A stretch of DNA of 64,000 nt. Source: Nautilus pompilius (lineage: Eukaryota; Mollusca; Cephalopoda; Nautilida; Nautilidae). Each line of letters begins with the position of its first letter. Within the stretch, counting starts at the first letter, position 1. Positions 1 to 12,658 of this stretch are shown here, piece after piece. The notes below the pieces were generated by a model, which was not told where the DNA came from, made no database searches, and worked only from the letters and a program-made list of their open reading frames with translations. The stretch is from contig JACATO010002730.1 in the NCBI GenBank assembly GCA_018389105.1, positions 2,648,501-2,712,500 on the forward strand. The letters are read 5' to 3'. Made by a program: the position numbers and the translations under genes.

Positions 1-1375
1 ATTAGAACTAATGGAAAAAGATATAAGCCCAAATTTGAAAAATACCATTACATTTTTTACTTCAATGTACTAATATGCAAACCCTGTTTCTTTTGTTTCT
101 CTCTTTTCAAACACCAATTTTCTTAGCACATCCACAGCTCCAAATTTGCTTTTACTTGAAAACTCCCCGAAGAGTTATAGCGTTGTATGTGTTAATGGTA
201 GCAATTTGAATATGGTTTCGTAATCGGCCATAAAAACTCTTAATAAATCCGACATCCTATAATAGTTGATCCGTGCAAAAAGAAATAGGTCGTTTATACT
301 AGAAACAATCTAAAATTGATAATACATTGAAGACTGTTCTAAATTTTTCTGACCGATTTTGTTTCTCTACCTTATTGTTGTAGCTCTTCGGCCATAATAT
401 TGGCTCTTTCGCATTTGCCTAATAAAATAGACAGCAGAAATTTTCTGCATACTACAATTTGCATTAGCTAAATTAACAAACAATATGAAGCGTTTTGATA
501 CAGAAAGAAAATTAACTAAGCTAAAAATTATTACTGTAACTTTGTGGAATGTTATTACTATCTTCGGATAATAATAATAACATGACGAAAGATATAGAAT
601 TCAGGTTTCTTCAACATGGATGAATTTATGACCTGTGAAGAATTTTAAAAGAAAAAGTGCTCTTCATTTTCTTTATTCGAAAATTTATGACCGTTCTCAA
701 TATGATGATACAGTTAAATATCAAATGGATAAATTTAAATAACATCATGGATAAAATTCATATATGCCAACTTTCTTTTTCATGACATAAAAAGTACCAA
801 TCTTAAAAAATATTTGTCAATAAAGATCATATTTTAGTCAATAACATATATGACTACGCTAGAAATTTATTAATTAAATCTTTGTGTATGCAAAAATTAA
901 AACCTTGTATATTACTTACTTTTAAGAATTAGCTTAATGTTTTAAATTAACTGAAGCTAAATTGTACTAATTAAAAGTCCTTAATAATAGCGATAAAATC
1001 AAAATAAATCATTAAAATGAGCATCTGTAAATAGAATAGGTATATTTAAATTCTTTTGAATCGCCTACATTTCTAATGTTCATTCTGACGTGCAACCTCA
1101 TAAAAAATGCACAAGAATAACAAAGATTATAAAATGTTTGACGTTAATACTTACATTTGAATATGCTAGAAATTATTATACGTCTTTAGGATAGCGTTAA
1201 TGGCTTCCGAAGTATAAAATGAATATCGGTACAACTATGAACTTTTGATAATGTTTGAAAGTGCTCATATCCTTTAAAAAATAACAGCTGCTGTTTTGTA
1301 GCAAGAAATATCTGTTGTTGCTTTTATTCACTTTTCACTTCATTGTTTCTAATTTTGTTTCGCGTATGGTAAACT

Positions 1376-1426
1376 CGTGCGCGAGCGAGCGAGAGAGAGA
1401 GAGAGAAAGGGAGAGAGAGAGAGAGT
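1376..1426. repeat. GC/GA-rich simple repeat
   Basis: A CGCGAGCGAGCG start grades into a GA dinucleotide run with one AAGGG interruption. It is a polypurine microsatellite on the + strand. Confidence 0.9.
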
Positions 1427-4400
1427 ATATCGGGCATTTCAATGAATATTAAAAGCCCAACAAGTAGAAATTGTATAAAACATAAAATGCTATCTATATC
1501 TTTTAGTTTAAATATTTATCTTCTTTCCATTTGATTGTGTGTTTTTTTTCAATGATAGAATACCAATTTTAAGGAATTAAGGTTTAACGATTACAGGGAC
1601 AACAAACGATAGAGATAAGAATGAAGAAATAAAGGAATTATCTGATTATTTTAAAATACGGTTTTTGTTTATGTATAATATAATAAACTATTTAAATATT
1701 TTATAAATAAAGAACCAATAGCGATGTGTTTTCATTTATACTAAAAGAATTGAAAAAAATCCGTCCAGATATGATTATCGTGATACTATTTTCAGTCAGA
1801 TGTCATCTGAACGTTTCTGGTAGCTAAATATCGTTTTTATACTATCATTTATCATTTTAAAAAATTTAAGACGTAATATGGTTTGCATTGTCATTTTTAT
1901 ATATATGTTTAAAACCCAAAATATGTCTTATTTGTATGGAATTCAATACTAAAAAGAGAAAATCTAAATGTTTTTACTAACTGAGCTTTTTTGCATCATT
2001 CATTTATTGTGTAAATTAAGAAACAAACCTAAAATTAAAAAAACGGTCTCATTTATTAATTTTTAATAAAATTTCCATTTATTTAATTTGAATGGATGAT
2101 CTTTGTGTCCAATAACATTATAATCTTGTTACTACTGCATAATTATGCATTCAAATTTTTTTTATTCTTATATAATTTTGATGCTACAATATATATATAT
2201 TTTAAAATTAAGAAAATATTTTACAAAGCATTCATAAAATCTGGAGAAAGTACTGAGAATAGATACTTCTTTTTTTTTTTACTTAATTTTGAAATTTACT
2301 TTTAATTTCTCTGTACTGTGGAATTGAAACCAATGAATACATCTCTCGGCGTCGTGACACTGTCAACCTTTCCTGTTACGGTAACTTTAAATTTAACTGA
2401 AACGCGATCTAAAAATATAGAAAACACGCCGTGATGAATAAACTTAAGGTTGAAGATGTGCATAGTATTCGTTTTGACGAAGTCTCCCTCCATCCAAACA
2501 GAACTGGAGCCTGATGGATTTTAGTCTCTTTGTAAGCAAAATACGTAATCATTTGAAGAACTTTTTTATTTGACAAGCACGTAATAAATAGGACAGTTGC
2601 GCAGAGAACTTCAGAGAAATTTTTTTAATGTCCACTTTTATCCCATCGCTCTAAGCGTGTGTGAGAAAGCAAAATGCCTTTGATACTAGGTTATATTTGA
2701 TACTAAAAAAGCAATACTTGTTTTCTGGATAGTAAAGCTGTACTTCGTGTTTGTAAAACCACTACAGTTAATAACTGCCAGATCTTTGCCGATTTATTAT
2801 AGCAGAGTGTCTTGGAAGGAACACAGAAGGGTTCTATCAAAGCTTGATAGTGCTAACGCTGTGAAAAAGATGCGCGGTGGATATTTTAGTAAGGTAAAAA
2901 GAAAGAAAGATAAGTAAAAAGTGAGAGATATACTTTAAGATATTTTAAAGTTATTTTTTACTAACTGTCAGTCACAGCAGACGATTTATTCTGGATGTTT
3001 AAATGAAACTTATATGAAAATAGAAACTGTCAGTAATAGTATTCGGTCGGATTTTGTTAAAACGGCAATATATAAAATAACCGCTGTATGTAAATTATGA
3101 CTAAAAAAAAAATGTCTTATAAGAACATGATCAAAACAAGTTGATTTAATGGAAGGTAACTTACAATTCCTGCAGATCTAATATCTATACTATCTTTACA
3201 TTAACTTTTCTGTACTTTCCAATAATACAGCTTTTCATAGAATATCTGCACCAGTTAAAAATTCTAAAAGATGCACCAATAATGTTTTTTTTTTCTTTTC
3301 ACTAATTTTCTTTAAAAATCATTATGGAACGGTTTAAACGTAGCCGTCACTTATTAACTGTTAAATATTAGAGCATTTTATCTGAATTTTATATAGTTGT
3401 TAATAAATTTTTGCTCTCTACGTCTACCATTTTGTGGCATCATGCAGTATTAATTAAGGTATACTATTGTAGACTATATTTAAACAAATATTTCAGTATG
3501 CAATATTGTCATTGTACATTAACCGAACATTATAATTAGTACCTTACGCATCTGTTTAAAATGGCATAAAGGGTTTGGATGTCCATTTTGTTTTGTTTGT
3601 TTTTTTCAATTTTTACGCGTCTGCAGCTTTCATTGGTCGGATGCCAATTTCGAACAAAATTGTCGTCGCCGTGTAAAATGAAAATAAAGTCCGTGGTTAC
3701 ATGCCAATCAAGACATGATATTTACTGCTTCATTAGACACATTATATTCGTTCGATGTTCTTCAGTTAATTATACGCCAAGTTGTTCACATGGCGGCACA
3801 GCGGGGTAAGCATCAACTTATGCATAAGAAAAACTAGGTGTTTATTCGTATTATTATTAGTTACTTTTTATAATGTGGTTGTTTTCTTCCTGCATTTATT
3901 TATTTAGCTTTTATTCAACTTTTAAAATGTTTTAGTAGTTACAGAAGCACTTTAGAACAATCCATCAATACCTATGTTTCAGAAGATGTTCTGTGATGTT
4001 CTGCTCAGAAGTACAGTCATAAGCCAAAGTTGTGTATATACGTTATAAACTTAAGAACATCTAGGTTTCTCGGACAAATATTATTAGATAAAAATCACCA
4101 AAAATAGAATATGTAAAATTGATAATTGATAACATGTATATTTATTTATATTTGCATGCTTAACACAATTCTTTGATTTCTATAAAATGTAGATTTAACA
4201 CTTCATTTTGAAGCCTTTTTACCTTTCTTTATATATAAATGCAAATTCTATTTTGCTTTCTTTATAAATATTAGTTTGTTCATTTTAATTATAATTCATT
4301 AAACAGCCTGCTCTGTATAACCGATGTTATTATGTGCTGCAAAATAGAACCATGTTTAACACTTTACACACAGATAATTAATCAAATAGAACTGCTTAAA

Positions 4401-6025
4401 GCTAATCAAGTTAAATCGCTGGCACAGGTAACAAGTGAGCTGCTAATCTGACTTAAAGTGCGATATTTTCGCAACTAATGGCTTTAACGTAAATCAGCAC
4501 AGGTCACTCGCTGTATAATGTTTTAATTTGCTTGATAAAGTTGCATTATTCACGTTTTGATACTTGAAATGTTTTGAGTTAAGATTCGTCTTTTAACAGA
4601 ATTAGCTAATGCAATTTATATAACATGGGGGGATTCTTCAACGGAACTTCCTTAAATGTTCTCTCAGAGATTCTTGTCTTAAGACGGCAACTGACATGAT
4701 GCATCATTGAGAGAAATATACATCTGCTGTGCCTGATTTCGTAGTTGTTCGGTAGATTTATTATAATACTAAAACGGAAGGCATAATTTACTTTAGACAA
4801 AGCAAAGAAGATGGATAGTAAAAAGACCAGATCTTAGCGATAGCGATTGACATTTCAGCTTTGTATGCTGGAAGTGACAGGCAAATCTCAGCTGTTATGC
4901 GTTTCCAATAATGAAAGATGAATTGAAACGATGTGATGGAAACACGTAAAACGACAAATGCAGAACAACGACTTTACAGAAAGATATAAAAATGACTAAT
5001 ACACAAATTTATATATTGGTATTGCTGGACGAGATCTCTTACTAAAATGACGTGTATGGTAAAAAAGCAAATGACAAATGTTGCAGGCATCTGGATAAAG
5101 TCAGTATTGTGAGACAGTGGAAATGTATACGAGCTGAGCGTGATAAAAACATCTGAAAGGCGTATCAATGGAAATGATTTATTGGTGATTAATTAGCCAG
5201 ATTTTGTATACAGTGACTTTAAGCAGAGATTGTTTTGTCTTAAACAATAAATTCTTCAGAAAACACAAGCTTTTGCAAAATTTAGTTCATACAAATTAAT
5301 TTTAATAATAAAATAAAATAAAATAACACACACACGCTCGCGCGCAGGCACATAGTCAATAGTAACTTAATTTAATACGTAATGATGGTGTGAAGAATAT
5401 AAGCAGAAGAGAAACTTTAACCTTTTTAAAAACAACAAATAAACAAAAACTAAAGTGTTATATCAGTTCAGTTTTTTTACATTTTTATATCAATGTTCGA
5501 TTAATAATCTTTATATTGAAAAAAAAATGTATCACTAATTTCTATTCTGGTGTTGTTAATGCTTGCTAATGGATTGATTACGATGCTAATTTTCATTTAG
5601 GTTTAGATAGAAAGATTTTTTTTAAAAAATTCATAAGAAACGTTAATATGTTCTGACAATGTTCTAATTATTTGACAATTACTAGCGTACATTCCGTTAG
5701 ATGGGCTTTATTGCATTTTTTTTCTACTCGGTTATTTGATTTCTTGTCAGATATGCTAAAGCTTAAACTGTTAAAACAGTGAAATCTGCAAAAAAAAAAT
5801 TATTTCCATTATATAAACTAACAACTGTTGGTTTCATGCTAGTGACAACTAATACCTTCCCTCATAAAACATTTTTTCAGTTTCTTTTAAAGAAAGCACC
5901 ATGAAAGTTCTTTGATTATTTTTTTAAAGATTCAAATGTCCCAACCATTCGTGACTTTATTTTTGTTCAAGTATTTCTGATATAAAACGAAAATGAAAGA
6001 AAAATGGCATTAACCTGAAAATTGT

Positions 6026-6028
<3 letters not shown>

Positions 6029-6092
<64 letters not shown>
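6029..6092. repeat. (TG)32 microsatellite
   Basis: An uninterrupted TG dinucleotide tract of 64 bases, preceded by TCTC. Perfect tracts of this length are usually length-polymorphic and can adopt Z-DNA. Confidence 0.97.
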
Positions 6093-6093
<1 letters not shown>

Positions 6094-6885
6094 AATAATT
6101 AAAAAAATAAAAATACTTTGATTTTCAAAATGTAATGCAATATGTGCATTGGCAATATAGTATAAGCTTTCCCTTGCAAAATCCATAAAATGAAGGAAAC
6201 CGATGCTTCATTTAGGTATGAATTCCCTTACTCAATTAGAAAAAAATAATTGCGATAATGTACAGAATTAAATGCATTTCCTCAATGAAAGTAAAACGAT
6301 ATAAAACATTATATTTTTTGACAATCTCAAAATATTAGAGCATGAAAATGATTTCGCTTTAAAGAAATTACAAAGAAAATGAAGATTTATATGATATATT
6401 ATGTTCCAATTTATAAAAAGATTTATTTATTATTTTATATTGTTTGGTTTTCTTTCCTTAAATGGACTGTTTTCTATTGATGATTTTTAAATGGGAAAAT
6501 TATTCCTAAATTTAACTTTAAGAAAAAAATTGTTGCCATTTTATATAATCATTATTATCAGCCAGGTTTACTTTCACAAAGAAAGCCACGCAATATTATG
6601 CTATTTATACCTACGTTATCAAGTGATACGAAAGAAAATTGAATCATCGATATGCCTTTTACAGATGGTAGAGGATTAGTTTGGTCATTTTTCCGTAAGT
6701 GATCAGACACAGAACCTATATTTCGGGAATTTTTTCCCGTCAATTTCATCAGAGTTTAGTTCTCAAAAGTTGTTTTGGTGTGCATTGACGTTAGTAGATA
6801 TTTCTGATTTTGGATGCTACAAGAGGTTGAAGCTGGTCTTAACCCCGCAATCTCTTAAATGCTAAGTTTCTTTTTAATATAGTTT

Positions 6886-6907
6886 TATATATATATATAT
6901 ATATATA
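6886..6907. repeat. (TA)11 microsatellite
   Basis: Uninterrupted alternating TA of about 22 bases, following AGTTT and preceding GAAGATTG. Confidence 0.93.
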
Positions 6908-7924
6908 GAAGATTGTGTTCTCTCCACGAGCATCTACATTTCCATTAGGAAGTTTACAAACTCCTTAAAATTTAATTTCTATTATATTTTAATAACGACA
7001 CACCAAGTGTTACATAATTATTGATATTGATTTGGCCTAATGGTTAACTATATGAAGGAAACACAAGAAATAATGTGGATGCTAGTGTTTTATATCAAAA
7101 TATTCAACAAGAAATGAACAAAAATCAGGAAGCTCAAAGACTTATTAAATCTAATGGAGCTTGTATAGTCCAAATACATTAATCTTTTTTGAATATTTAT
7201 TATCTTATGATCCTCCAAAAATAGAAAAAAAAATCTGATGTAAAGGTTAGAGGAATAGCAGTTTTTATATAACTCATTTTACACAATTAAAATTAGTCTT
7301 AAGAAAATTACTAATACCTGTCCATGCTTAAAAGATCGTTTTCTTTCGTCCATCATAATAACTGTAATTATATTAATGATGTATTTTAGCTAAATTTGGT
7401 TTAAATGAAAATATTTGTCATTTCGAAAAGAAAATTTTAAAATGTAATAGAAATATTTTAATTTTATACATATTAAACAAAGATTAAATAAAAATTACCT
7501 AGAAGCTTTTCTTCTTTCTTTTTGCTAGACGTTATTTGTATAGGTTAGGAATCGCGTCATCATTTCTATTCCAATTCTATCACTACAATAACGTTGGTAT
7601 TTGAAAATTCGAAACGAAATTAGTTTAGCCCAAAGACTTCTAGACAGCAGAAGTATCTTAAATATTGCAAATCTGTGTATGTAGCGCTTTTGATATATCG
7701 CTCATTAAAAATCCCTTTTAAATATTTTAAAATCCAACTTTAAAAAGCGTTTTTACCTTTAAAATGGCAATAAAATTGTTTCAGCTCAAAACTAATTCAT
7801 ATTATATCATTACAAAAGAAAACGCAATGTAAAGGGAAAAAAGAAAAATCTTGTTAACAGTTTACGATTAAAAATCAATCTAAATAAATTTGATTGTTCC
7901 TATGTAACTTTATAACATCTCCGG

Positions 7925-7969
7925 TATTATTATTATTATTATTATAATTATTTTTTTTTTTTTTTTTTT
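7925..7969. repeat. (ATT)n followed by poly-T
   Basis: About seven ATT units are followed by ATAATTA and a run of 20 T. It accounts for the Ile/Lys-rich end of a spurious minus-strand frame here. Confidence 0.92.
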
Positions 7970-9812
7970 AAAATAAATAGTAATACAAGCCGCAAGCTTT
8001 GCTTTAAATAAACTCGTAAAAGTTTGAAAAGACAAATTAATAACAATAATAAAACACTTTAATAAATCTATTTTTATCATCTGAGCATTTACTTCAAAAT
8101 AATTATCGACGATGCCCCACTTTAATGACAAATTACGATGCGCAAGCTGATTGAAAGGCATGTATTAAGAGATGTCCATTCAGATTAAATTTATGGCCAT
8201 TCACTAATAATCCCGACGATGTTTGGTATATTTTAAATAAAACAAACAAGTATAGCTGAGATAAATGTCAACAAGTCAAAACATGAAGATCTGATATTAA
8301 AAGATTTTTAAATTCCTAAATATCAAAAATAATCCTAAACAGTTATAACCGATTTTTATTAAAATCTGAAATATTTTCCTTCTACGGAAAATCTACGCCA
8401 TTTTATTCATGTTACTGTATATTTGTGATATTTTCAATTAATCAGTCTTATTGAGAAATGTTTATTATTGATTGAAGATTTACATCAGTTATGAAAAACT
8501 ACTATAATATTCATAACCTTTTTTAAAAAGAAACTCGCCATCTTATTGTCACAGGAGAAACAAATTCTTTCTTTTCTGGAAATCAACACTGTATTATTTT
8601 AAGCTCTTTACATGTTTATTTAATTTTAGGAGAAATTATCGATTTAAAAAAAATTATATTCAATCACTCAGTTTCAATTTGAGAGAAAAAATGTGACGGT
8701 ACTGAAATAGAGTTGTAATCTACTTATAAACCGAGGTGAAATTTCACATAAAGAAGATATGCGAAAATAAAATTTTCAGTTTTTATACTGATCTTATTTA
8801 ACTGTTATATTAATTATGTATAATTAAACATAAAATCATTTGGTATCAGTATTTTTAAAGAATAATTAATAATAACATTAGCAGATTCAAGTGCCCTACG
8901 CTTCCTTTCTGGTAGATGACTCTTAAGTAAACATAATGCTGGTTACACATATATAACTAGAGTAGAATCGACAGAAACTGCAACCCTGACGGCAAATGGT
9001 TGACAAGGCCCACCTGACACCTAACCATCAACCGTATCATGTATGGTTCGTTCGAATGCGGCGTCGGTTTTAGTGCATTCCTTCTGCGCTCGAAATGTGC
9101 GACTGCTTTTTCGGCAGGTTGTCCGCTAACGCGAGTTCTTTTTTTAATCTATTTATTACAGCTTAAAATAACACTGCATTAATGTTGTTGTAGGAAATGT
9201 CAAAATAAAATCAACGATTTTGAAAGGATTCAATAATTAAAATTTAAAAAAAAAGTTAGCATTTAAAAATTCGTAGTTATCCTCCAGATATTTTATGTTG
9301 GTTATACTAAACATAATTAATGTAATATTTACTGTGAAACTAATTTTATTTATCGTAGTGTAGCATCACCTGTTCGTAATTTTTCCAATTGTTAGAAAGA
9401 GGTGCAGTACCGAATATTTGCATATATATCACCGAATACTGTCGTTATTTTCTCGTGATGCATTTACAAAATATTATTTTAAAGAAAGAATTCTGCTTGT
9501 GTTTGTATGTTTGTTCATTTTGTACTTCATCCGGCTTTTATGAGATGCCAGATTCTTTGGTCACATAAACAATTTCATTGTGCAAAACGGTAAGGATAAA
9601 GCGGTGGATAGCTTTACTAACACAGTAACACGTGATCACACTCAAATGTGCATCCTTTAAGATGAATTGCGAAGGTAAGATTTAAATCAAATTTTTAGAA
9701 ACAGATTTCAATTCTATCGCGAAATCTTTTCACAAAAATAAAAATAAAGTTAATAAATAATAAAAAGTAATGGAGATAATTATGGAATTAAACACAGGGC
9801 ATGCACAAATAA

Positions 9813-9922
9813 CACTATGTAACACGATTCTTGTGTTTGACAAACAAATGTTATTTTCCAACTCTTTTCATTGAAAAACAATAGAAAATGTCCATTATTC
9901 ATGGCAAACTTTGCTTTTGTGG
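9813..9922. repeat. Left terminal inverted repeat of the CMC element
   Basis: It starts CACTATGTAACA directly after TAA. Eleven of the first twelve bases match the right end read inverted. Homology then weakens but returns as TCCAACTC..CATTG-type sequence and the AACTTTGCTTTTGTGG block at the inner end. Confidence 0.75.
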
Positions 9923-10054
9923 CTTTTAGAATGATTTTTTGCCCCAAAACAGCTCAATTTCACCATTTTCACCATTTTTGAACAGAAAACAAAAAAACAT
10001 AAATTCAAATGACACAACAATTTATTTTAAAACTTCTGAAATTAATTTTTAGGA

Positions 10055-11842
10055 TTAAAAATCAACGGTTTTTCTTGATTTGCGTGAATACAACACATCA
10101 CATTCACGTATGAGCCCCAAATGTAGTCTCCCATCATGTTTTCATTGAAGGATCCCTGATATCTCTGTTCAAAGTTCATTATATCTTGGTGGAAGCGCTC
10201 CCCTTGTTCCTCTGAATATGCTCCCATATTCTCCTTGAAGTTTTCGAGGTGAGCATCTAGGATATGAACTTTCAAAGACATTCTGCAGCAATCTCACCAT
10301 AGCTTTTCACTAAAGCTTCAACCAGTTCCATATAGTTATCAGGCTTGTTGTTGCCAAGAAAGCCCTGTACTACAGCAATGAAACACTCCCAAGATTTTTT
10401 CTCCTTTTCTGTGAGCTTCTGTAGAAATTCTGAGCACTCCATAATTTTCCTTACTTGTGGTCCAATGAAGATACCAGCTTTCACCTTTGCCTCTGAAAGC
10501 TTAGGAAAGAAGTCTTGGAGATATTTGAAGGCAGCAGATTCCTTGTCAAGAGCTGTAACAAACTGTTTCATGAGACCCAGTTTGATGTGTAGCGGAAGAA
10601 ACAAAACCATTTGAGGATTCACCAATGGCTCATGTTTGATATTGTGTGCTCCCACTGTAGTGTCAGTCCTTGGAGGCCAGTGCTTTCTCTGGTAATGTGC
10701 TGCTCTGTCTCTACTGTCCCAATGGCAAAGAAAACAGGGATTCTTGGTAAACCTCCTTGCAGTCCCATCAAGAAAACCACCATCTTGAAGTCTCCAATAA
10801 CTTCCCAGCCATACTTGTTGTAGTTCAAAGTTTCCAGTAGACGCTATACACTGCTGTAGTCCTCCTTAAGATGCACAGAATGAGCAAGAGGCAGAGATGG
10901 ATACTTGTTTCCATTGTGCAGAAGGACAGCTTTCAGGCTTTTGGAGGAGCTGTCAATGAATAGTCTCCATTCATCTGCATTGCAAACAATCAAACAATTC
11001 CAATAGCATCAAACAAGTCTGATGCATCATTGCAGTAGCATAGCCTTTCCTCCATTGCAAAGAAGCTGGAGAAATGTTTGTGACGTTTTCTTTGTCTGGA
11101 CACTTGCAAACTGCCATCAACTAAATCTCATTCCTTCAGCCTTGAAATCAAAAGTTCACCATTTGACTTTGTCAAACCAAGATCTCTGATGAGGTCATTG
11201 ACGTCTCTTTGGTTTGGGTAGTAAGGATTCCTCCCAACTACAACTGTATCTGTGAAGTCACAGCCTTCCTCTCTGTTTACCTCATCTTCTGACATGCTGC
11301 TTTCTTCTGATAGTTGACTTCTTCTAGGAGCTGGTACAGGAAGATCAGCACTGTGTGGTACTGGTGCAATGGAAGATGGAATGTCTGCATAGAAAACAGC
11401 AGCTGCATTTTTCCCAGATCGGCGTTTGGAAGGATTCACCATGCAGAAAAAACAGTTAGTTGAGTGATCAGTAGGTTCACGCCATATTCTAGGAATAGCA
11501 AATTCCATGGCTCTGTTTTCCCCTCTATACCATCCTGTAAAAGAACAACAGTATGAGTTTCTGTTAAACTTATTTTATTTTTATTTTAATTCTTAATTGG
11601 ATTTTACTCTTGAAAAAAATAATATTTATCTTACCTTCTAATGTTCTCGTACAATGCTGACAAGCAAAATGAGGTGCTCAGATCTTCTCTTGGTCCCCTA
11701 CTGGCGCACCAAAATATGCTTTGTACGCTTCACACATTTTTCGAGATGCTGTCACAGAGAACTTCTTTGCTCTGGTCTTGATGAATTGACCACATATGTA
11801 GCAGAATTCATCTGGAGAATGATTGCAGCCTCTTGATGCCAT
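10055..11842 (-). pseudogene. CMC-type transposase pseudogene (dispersed CxxC/H4H family)
   Basis: Reading leftward from an ATG at 11,842 there is an N-terminal Cys-rich segment (SPDEFCYICGQF, then HFACQHC after a stop). A second zinc-type Cys pair follows (NCFFCMV), then an acidic Ser/Pro-rich linker. The core has LFIDSS near 10,953, GDFKMV near 10,787, PCFLCHW near 10,730 with HYQRKH beyond it, and a C-terminal GDYIWG near 10,130. I recognise this protein as a family repeated in very many copies in invertebrate genomes and usually annotated as uncharacterised. The Asp in FIDSS, the Asp in GDFK and a late acidic residue are candidate RNase-H-fold catalytic positions (inference). Breaks are stops at 11,678-11,680, 11,128-11,130, 10,990-10,992 and 10,844-10,846, and frameshifts near 10,975, 10,751, 10,282 and 10,125. 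The final frame ends with TAA at 10,055-10,057. A 100-nt intron lies at 11,535-11,634. The product cannot be functional. Confidence 0.8.
11535..11634 (-). other. Spliceosomal intron inside the transposase pseudogene
   Basis: Read on the - strand, coding sequence runs TTAGAAG, then GTAAGATA (donor), 100 nt of AT-rich sequence, then TTCTTTTACAG (acceptor) and GATGGTATAGAGGG. Joining across the gap gives Leu-Glu-Gly-Trp-Tyr-Arg-Gly in an open frame, exactly bridging the Cys-rich N-terminus and the following FAIPRIWREP block. The intron is phase 1, within the Gly codon. Confidence 0.82.
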
Positions 11843-11971
11843 TTCACCTCTTGTGATGTGTCTTCTCAGGCAAACAAAACAGAACAGATTGGTGGTCTGC
11901 AAGCCCCAAATTTTATACTGTCAAGCAGTACTCTAGAATATTCTTAGTCTTTCTTTAATTGTGTTAACTTA

Positions 11972-12527
11972 TGTTGGAGTGGACTGTATCTTTTCTGTGG
12001 TACGAAAACACTTCGACCTTCAGTTAAATACGTTTACTGACTGATACCAAACTCGCACACAGTACTGACTCAACAAGGGGGTAACGAGGTTCTAAGTCGT
12101 CTTATGACCGTGACAAAGACGCAAGTCGAATCATGAAAGAACCACAATTAGAGCATCTCCGCTTCTGTGCTCTTTTTATAGCTCCTGATGGATGATGGGG
12201 AAAACGTCTAGGATTGCGTCGTCTTCTTCTTTAACACGCGTCTTCCTAGAGGGTCATTCATCACGTTCCTTCCGAATGACAGGTGTCCGCTATTAGCTGT
12301 CAGTCCCGGCGAGGGAGCTTCTTATTAGCTGCTTCGTTAAGCTGCCCCTGTTCGGTTTTCTCGGCTCAACGCCTAGATGTCCTCCTCCTAACAGTTTCCT
12401 GTAAACCCGGGGAATTCTTGTGCATCGTGAATTGCGTCCCCTGCGCACTCGCGAAGCGAGCTGTCAACGGTCCTGACTCCCTTTGACACCCCCTGACAGG
12501 ACTAATTTGGCTATACTAGCCTTAACA
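11972..12527 (-). mobile_element. Solo LTR of an LTR retrotransposon, nested in the CMC element
   Basis: The 556-bp unit starts TGTTGGAG and ends CTTAACA on the + strand (TGTT...AACA termini). It is flanked on both sides by ACTTA (11,967-11,971 and 12,528-12,532), a perfect 5-bp target duplication. On the - strand a TATA box (GCTATAAAAAGAGC) sits near 12,170-12,182, which fixes the orientation and leaves about 200 bp for R and U5. The unit is far richer in G, C and CpG than its surroundings and looks undecayed, so it is likely the youngest insertion here. No primer-binding site, polypurine tract or coding region adjoins it, as expected after recombination between two LTRs. Five-bp duplications suit Ty3/Gypsy or BEL elements. 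Which one is not decided. Confidence 0.8.
12171..12182 (-). promoter_or_regulatory. TATA box of the solo LTR
   Basis: CTATAAAAAGAG on the - strand, with GC-rich sequence upstream (12,190-12,500) and a U5-like, less GC-rich part downstream. This is the expected place for the U3/R boundary of an LTR. Confidence 0.6.
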
Positions 12528-12658
12528 ACTTATTTGCAACATTTCAAAAGCAATTAGATAAGCAATTGAGATTTTGCAAAGGTCTTTACCTGACATGAAA
12601 ACCGATAGTAACCCATACTATAGCGAAATAAGGCAAGAGTGTAAATTCATTGTTGTAA

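Larger units (their letters stand above)
1..9764. other. AT-rich non-coding DNA
   Basis: No reading frame in this stretch has a recognisable protein motif. Open frames are short (under about 85 codons), rich in F, I, L, Y and K as expected from AT-rich random sequence, and stop often. Contents that can be named are a GA-rich tract near 1,376, a long TG repeat at 6,029, a TA repeat at 6,886 and an ATT plus poly-T tract at 7,925. A modest GC-richer patch lies around 8,980-9,140 without any family I recognise. It could be intergenic or intronic. Confidence 0.6.

Noticed and set aside
6723..6738. CGGGAATTTTTTCCCG palindrome, and TTCCAATTTATTGGAA at about 28,162
   Set aside because: Short perfect palindromes of this size are expected by chance in 64 kb and have no supporting context.
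10345..10823. Plus-strand open frames over the transposase pseudogene, and at 11,654 and 12,283
   Set aside because: The first two are shadows of the minus-strand transposase coding sequence. The one at 12,283 is a by-product of the GC-rich solo LTR.
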